Source of the DNA: an uncultured Bacillota bacterium | GTDB lineage: Bacteria; Bacillota; Clostridia; Peptostreptococcales; Anaerovoracaceae | Assembly (NCBI GenBank): GCA_946631075.1 | Contig: CAMOZS010000080.1 | Coordinates: 1 to 7,373 of the forward strand | Direction: 5' to 3' | Length of the DNA: 7,373 bases | In this document: in pieces, positions 6,194 to 7,373 of the stretch | How positions within the stretch are numbered: the stretch's first letter is position 1 | How the letters are laid out: each line of letters opens with the position of its first letter | Program-made: the position numbers and the translations under genes | Notes under the pieces: generated by a model | Databases searched by the model: none | What the model saw: the letters and a program-made list of their open reading frames with translations, nothing else | Told to the model about the DNA's origin: nothing

Positions 6194-6194
6194 A

Positions 6195-6224
6195 TTGACG
6201 CGACAACGAAACAAAAGATATAAT
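6195..6224 (+). promoter_or_regulatory. SigA promoter of the leucine-rich-repeat protein gene
   Basis: TTGACG (6195-6200) and a perfect TATAAT (6219-6224) are separated by 18 bases. Transcription would start near 6231, giving a leader of about 67 bases. This is the most canonical promoter in the window and marks a new transcription unit after the transporter. Confidence 0.8.
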
Positions 6225-6234
6225 GATATCAGAA

Positions 6235-6250
6235 AATTGAGAAATCAATT
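6235..6250 (+). other. 5'-UTR hairpin with a GAAA tetraloop
   Basis: AATTGA and TCAATT pair around GAAA, a stable GNRA-type loop, within about five bases of the predicted transcript start. Hairpins at the extreme 5' end are known to protect Gram-positive mRNAs from decay. The stem is short and AT-rich, so its stability is modest. Confidence 0.45.
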
Positions 6251-6281
6251 GAACGCGTGTAAGCTGTTTATCATAACTGGC

Positions 6282-6289
6282 AAAGGAGG
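6282..6289 (+). promoter_or_regulatory. Strong ribosome binding site
   Basis: AAAGGAGG lies 8 bases before ATG 6298. It is the strongest ribosome binding site in the window and fixes the start of the downstream gene, suggesting a highly translated product. Confidence 0.85.
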
Positions 6290-6297
6290 ACGACGAC

Positions 6298-7373
6298 ATG
6301 AACTATTTTGTATCAATAGAGAAGAAGACCGGGCAGAGGAGAAGTATAACACCGGTCCTTGCGGCAGTGATGGCCGCAGCAGCTTTATTCTTATGGCTTG
6401 GCTTGGCCCAGGCATCCTATGCGATAAGCGGCACGGACACGGCGAAGAATATCGAATGGAACTACAACGAATCGAATAAGACTCTGACTGTTGGTCTGAT
6501 CAGTACCAGTGTGGATATGAAAGACCTGGACTATGAATACAGCACTCTTCCATGGAAAGACTATTGTGATTGTGATGAGATCAAAACTGTCGTGGTTTCA
6601 AAGGGAGTCATTGAGATCGGCGGTGATACGTTCAGACAATATCTCAACCTGGAGACGGTGAAGCTGCCGGCCAGTGTGAAGGTGATCACTGACCGTGCTT
6701 TCTCCGGGAATGACTGGCTTCGTTTGGTGTCACATCCTACAGGAGATTGCGAGATCATAACGAGCGTGGATGAATATGATAATGATATGGAACCGTTCGG
6801 GGGCTGCGACGATACGATCCTGACCTTTGAGATCCCGGAGGATCCCGACGGGACATCTCTGTTGGCGGAGTGCTGCAAGTATCGCGGCTTCAAGATCAAA
6901 GGACAGCCGGGATCTCTTCTGGGTGCCTATATCCCCGAAAAATACGAAGGTGACGATCCGCTGGATGAGGAGCCGGACCGGGGGATATTCTTCTTCACTA
7001 AGAAAAAATGGACCGGCAAAGCTCAGAAACCGGTGCCGACCGTCTATCTTTACGGGGAGAGGCTCTTATACGGTTCGGATTTCACATGCACTTACAGCAA
7101 AAACAAGAATGTAGGGGAGGCGACTGTCTACATCGAGGGTATCGGCGACTACTGTGACTCCACGGTCACACGTTTCATCATCTACCCCAAGGGCACATCG
7201 ATCAAGAAGTTGACCGCGGGCAAGAAGAAACTGACTGTTAAGTGGCTGAAGCAGGATAAGAAGATGAGCAAGTCTCACATCACCGGTTATCAGGTACAGG
7301 TCGCGACCAACAAATCGTTCACCAAGAACAAAAGACAGAAAACGATCAAGGGCTACAAGAAAACATACAAGAC
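6298..7373 (+). CDS. Secreted BspA-like leucine-rich-repeat surface protein with Ig-like and FN3-like domains (3' partial)
   Basis: The frame is open from ATG 6298 to the window end with no stop; 358 residues are visible. Residues 1-42 form a long signal peptide: a basic start (KKTGQRR), a hydrophobic core at about 19-37, and an A-x-A type site (AQA-SYA) at about 39-42. Residues about 50-145 match BspA/LRR_5 repeats: the opening IEWNYNESNKTLTV, then TVVVSKGVIEIGGDTF, then LETVKLPASVKVITDRAFSGN. Residues about 165-205 hold a degenerate repeat-like stretch. Residues 234-297 form an Ig-like module (YGSDFTCTYSKNKNVG, then a strand ending FIIYP), and 300 onward an FN3-like module (KKLTVKW, GYQVQVATNKSF) cut by the window end. 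BspA-like proteins are surface or secreted adhesins that bind host or bacterial partners; the ligand here is unknown. It has its own strong promoter and visibly lower GC than the genes upstream. Confidence 0.88.
   Translation, partial: MNYFVSIEKKTGQRRSITPVLAAVMAAAALFLWLGLAQASYAISGTDTAKNIEWNYNESNKTLTVGLISTSVDMKDLDYEYSTLPWKDYCDCDEIKTVVVSKGVIEIGGDTFRQYLNLETVKLPASVKVITDRAFSGNDWLRLVSHPTGDCEIITSVDEYDNDMEPFGGCDDTILTFEIPEDPDGTSLLAECCKYRGFKIKGQPGSLLGAYIPEKYEGDDPLDEEPDRGIFFFTKKKWTGKAQKPVPTVYLYGERLLYGSDFTCTYSKNKNVGEATVYIEGIGDYCDSTVTRFIIYPKGTSIKKLTAGKKKLTVKWLKQDKKMSKSHITGYQVQVATNKSFTKNKRQKTIKGYKKTYK

Noticed and set aside
6195..6479. A 94-codon plus-strand frame beginning inside the promoter
   Set aside because: It starts at the TTG of the -35 box, has no ribosome binding site, and overlaps the signal-peptide and repeat frame of the BspA-like gene, which is better supported.
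1..7373. tRNA, rRNA, CRISPR array or insertion sequence
   Set aside because: No clover-leaf pattern, spaced direct repeats, transposase or terminal inverted repeats with target duplications were seen; the cassette between comEC and holA has no visible mobile-element ends.

Overview
This window looks like a chromosomal piece of a GC-rich Gram-positive anaerobe, probably a clostridial Bacillota (Lachnospiraceae or Eubacteriales type). The reasons are strong AGGAGG-like ribosome binding sites, a TTG start, SigA-type and extended -10 promoters, a comEC...holA pairing, and secreted proteins with the lysine-rich fibronectin-III-like tails common in that group. Coriobacteriia cannot be excluded. All recognised genes are on the plus strand.

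Layout. (1) 1-532: the 3' end of the competence DNA-channel gene comEC, with only its C-terminal metallo-beta-lactamase-like part visible. (2) 588-4024: three genes not normally part of the comEC-holA neighbourhood. These are a 46-residue single-span membrane or exported peptide (588-728), a cytoplasmic eukaryotic-like protein kinase with altered motifs (740-1960), and a secreted subtilisin-family protease with an Ig-like/FN3-like tail (2015-4024). The small gene and the kinase are tightly linked. The protease has its own extended -10 promoter. (3) 4082-5191: holA, the DNA polymerase III delta subunit, followed 45 bases later by an EamA/DMT-family transporter (5237-6112). (4) 6113-6297: a 185-base regulatory region with two inverted repeats, a canonical SigA promoter, a 5'-UTR hairpin and a strong ribosome binding site. 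(5) 6298-7373: the 5' part of a secreted BspA-like leucine-rich-repeat protein, which runs off the window.

How they may work together. comEC and holA are ancient neighbours in Bacillota, so the small membrane peptide, kinase and protease look like an insertion between them. That cassette places a phosphorylating enzyme inside the cell, a small membrane or exported peptide, and a protease outside. This is the most interesting candidate for an undescribed system, but the functional link is inferred from proximity only. The protease and the leucine-rich-repeat protein share the same two-domain tail, suggesting a common location at the cell surface. No RNA genes, insertion sequences, CRISPR arrays or origins were seen.
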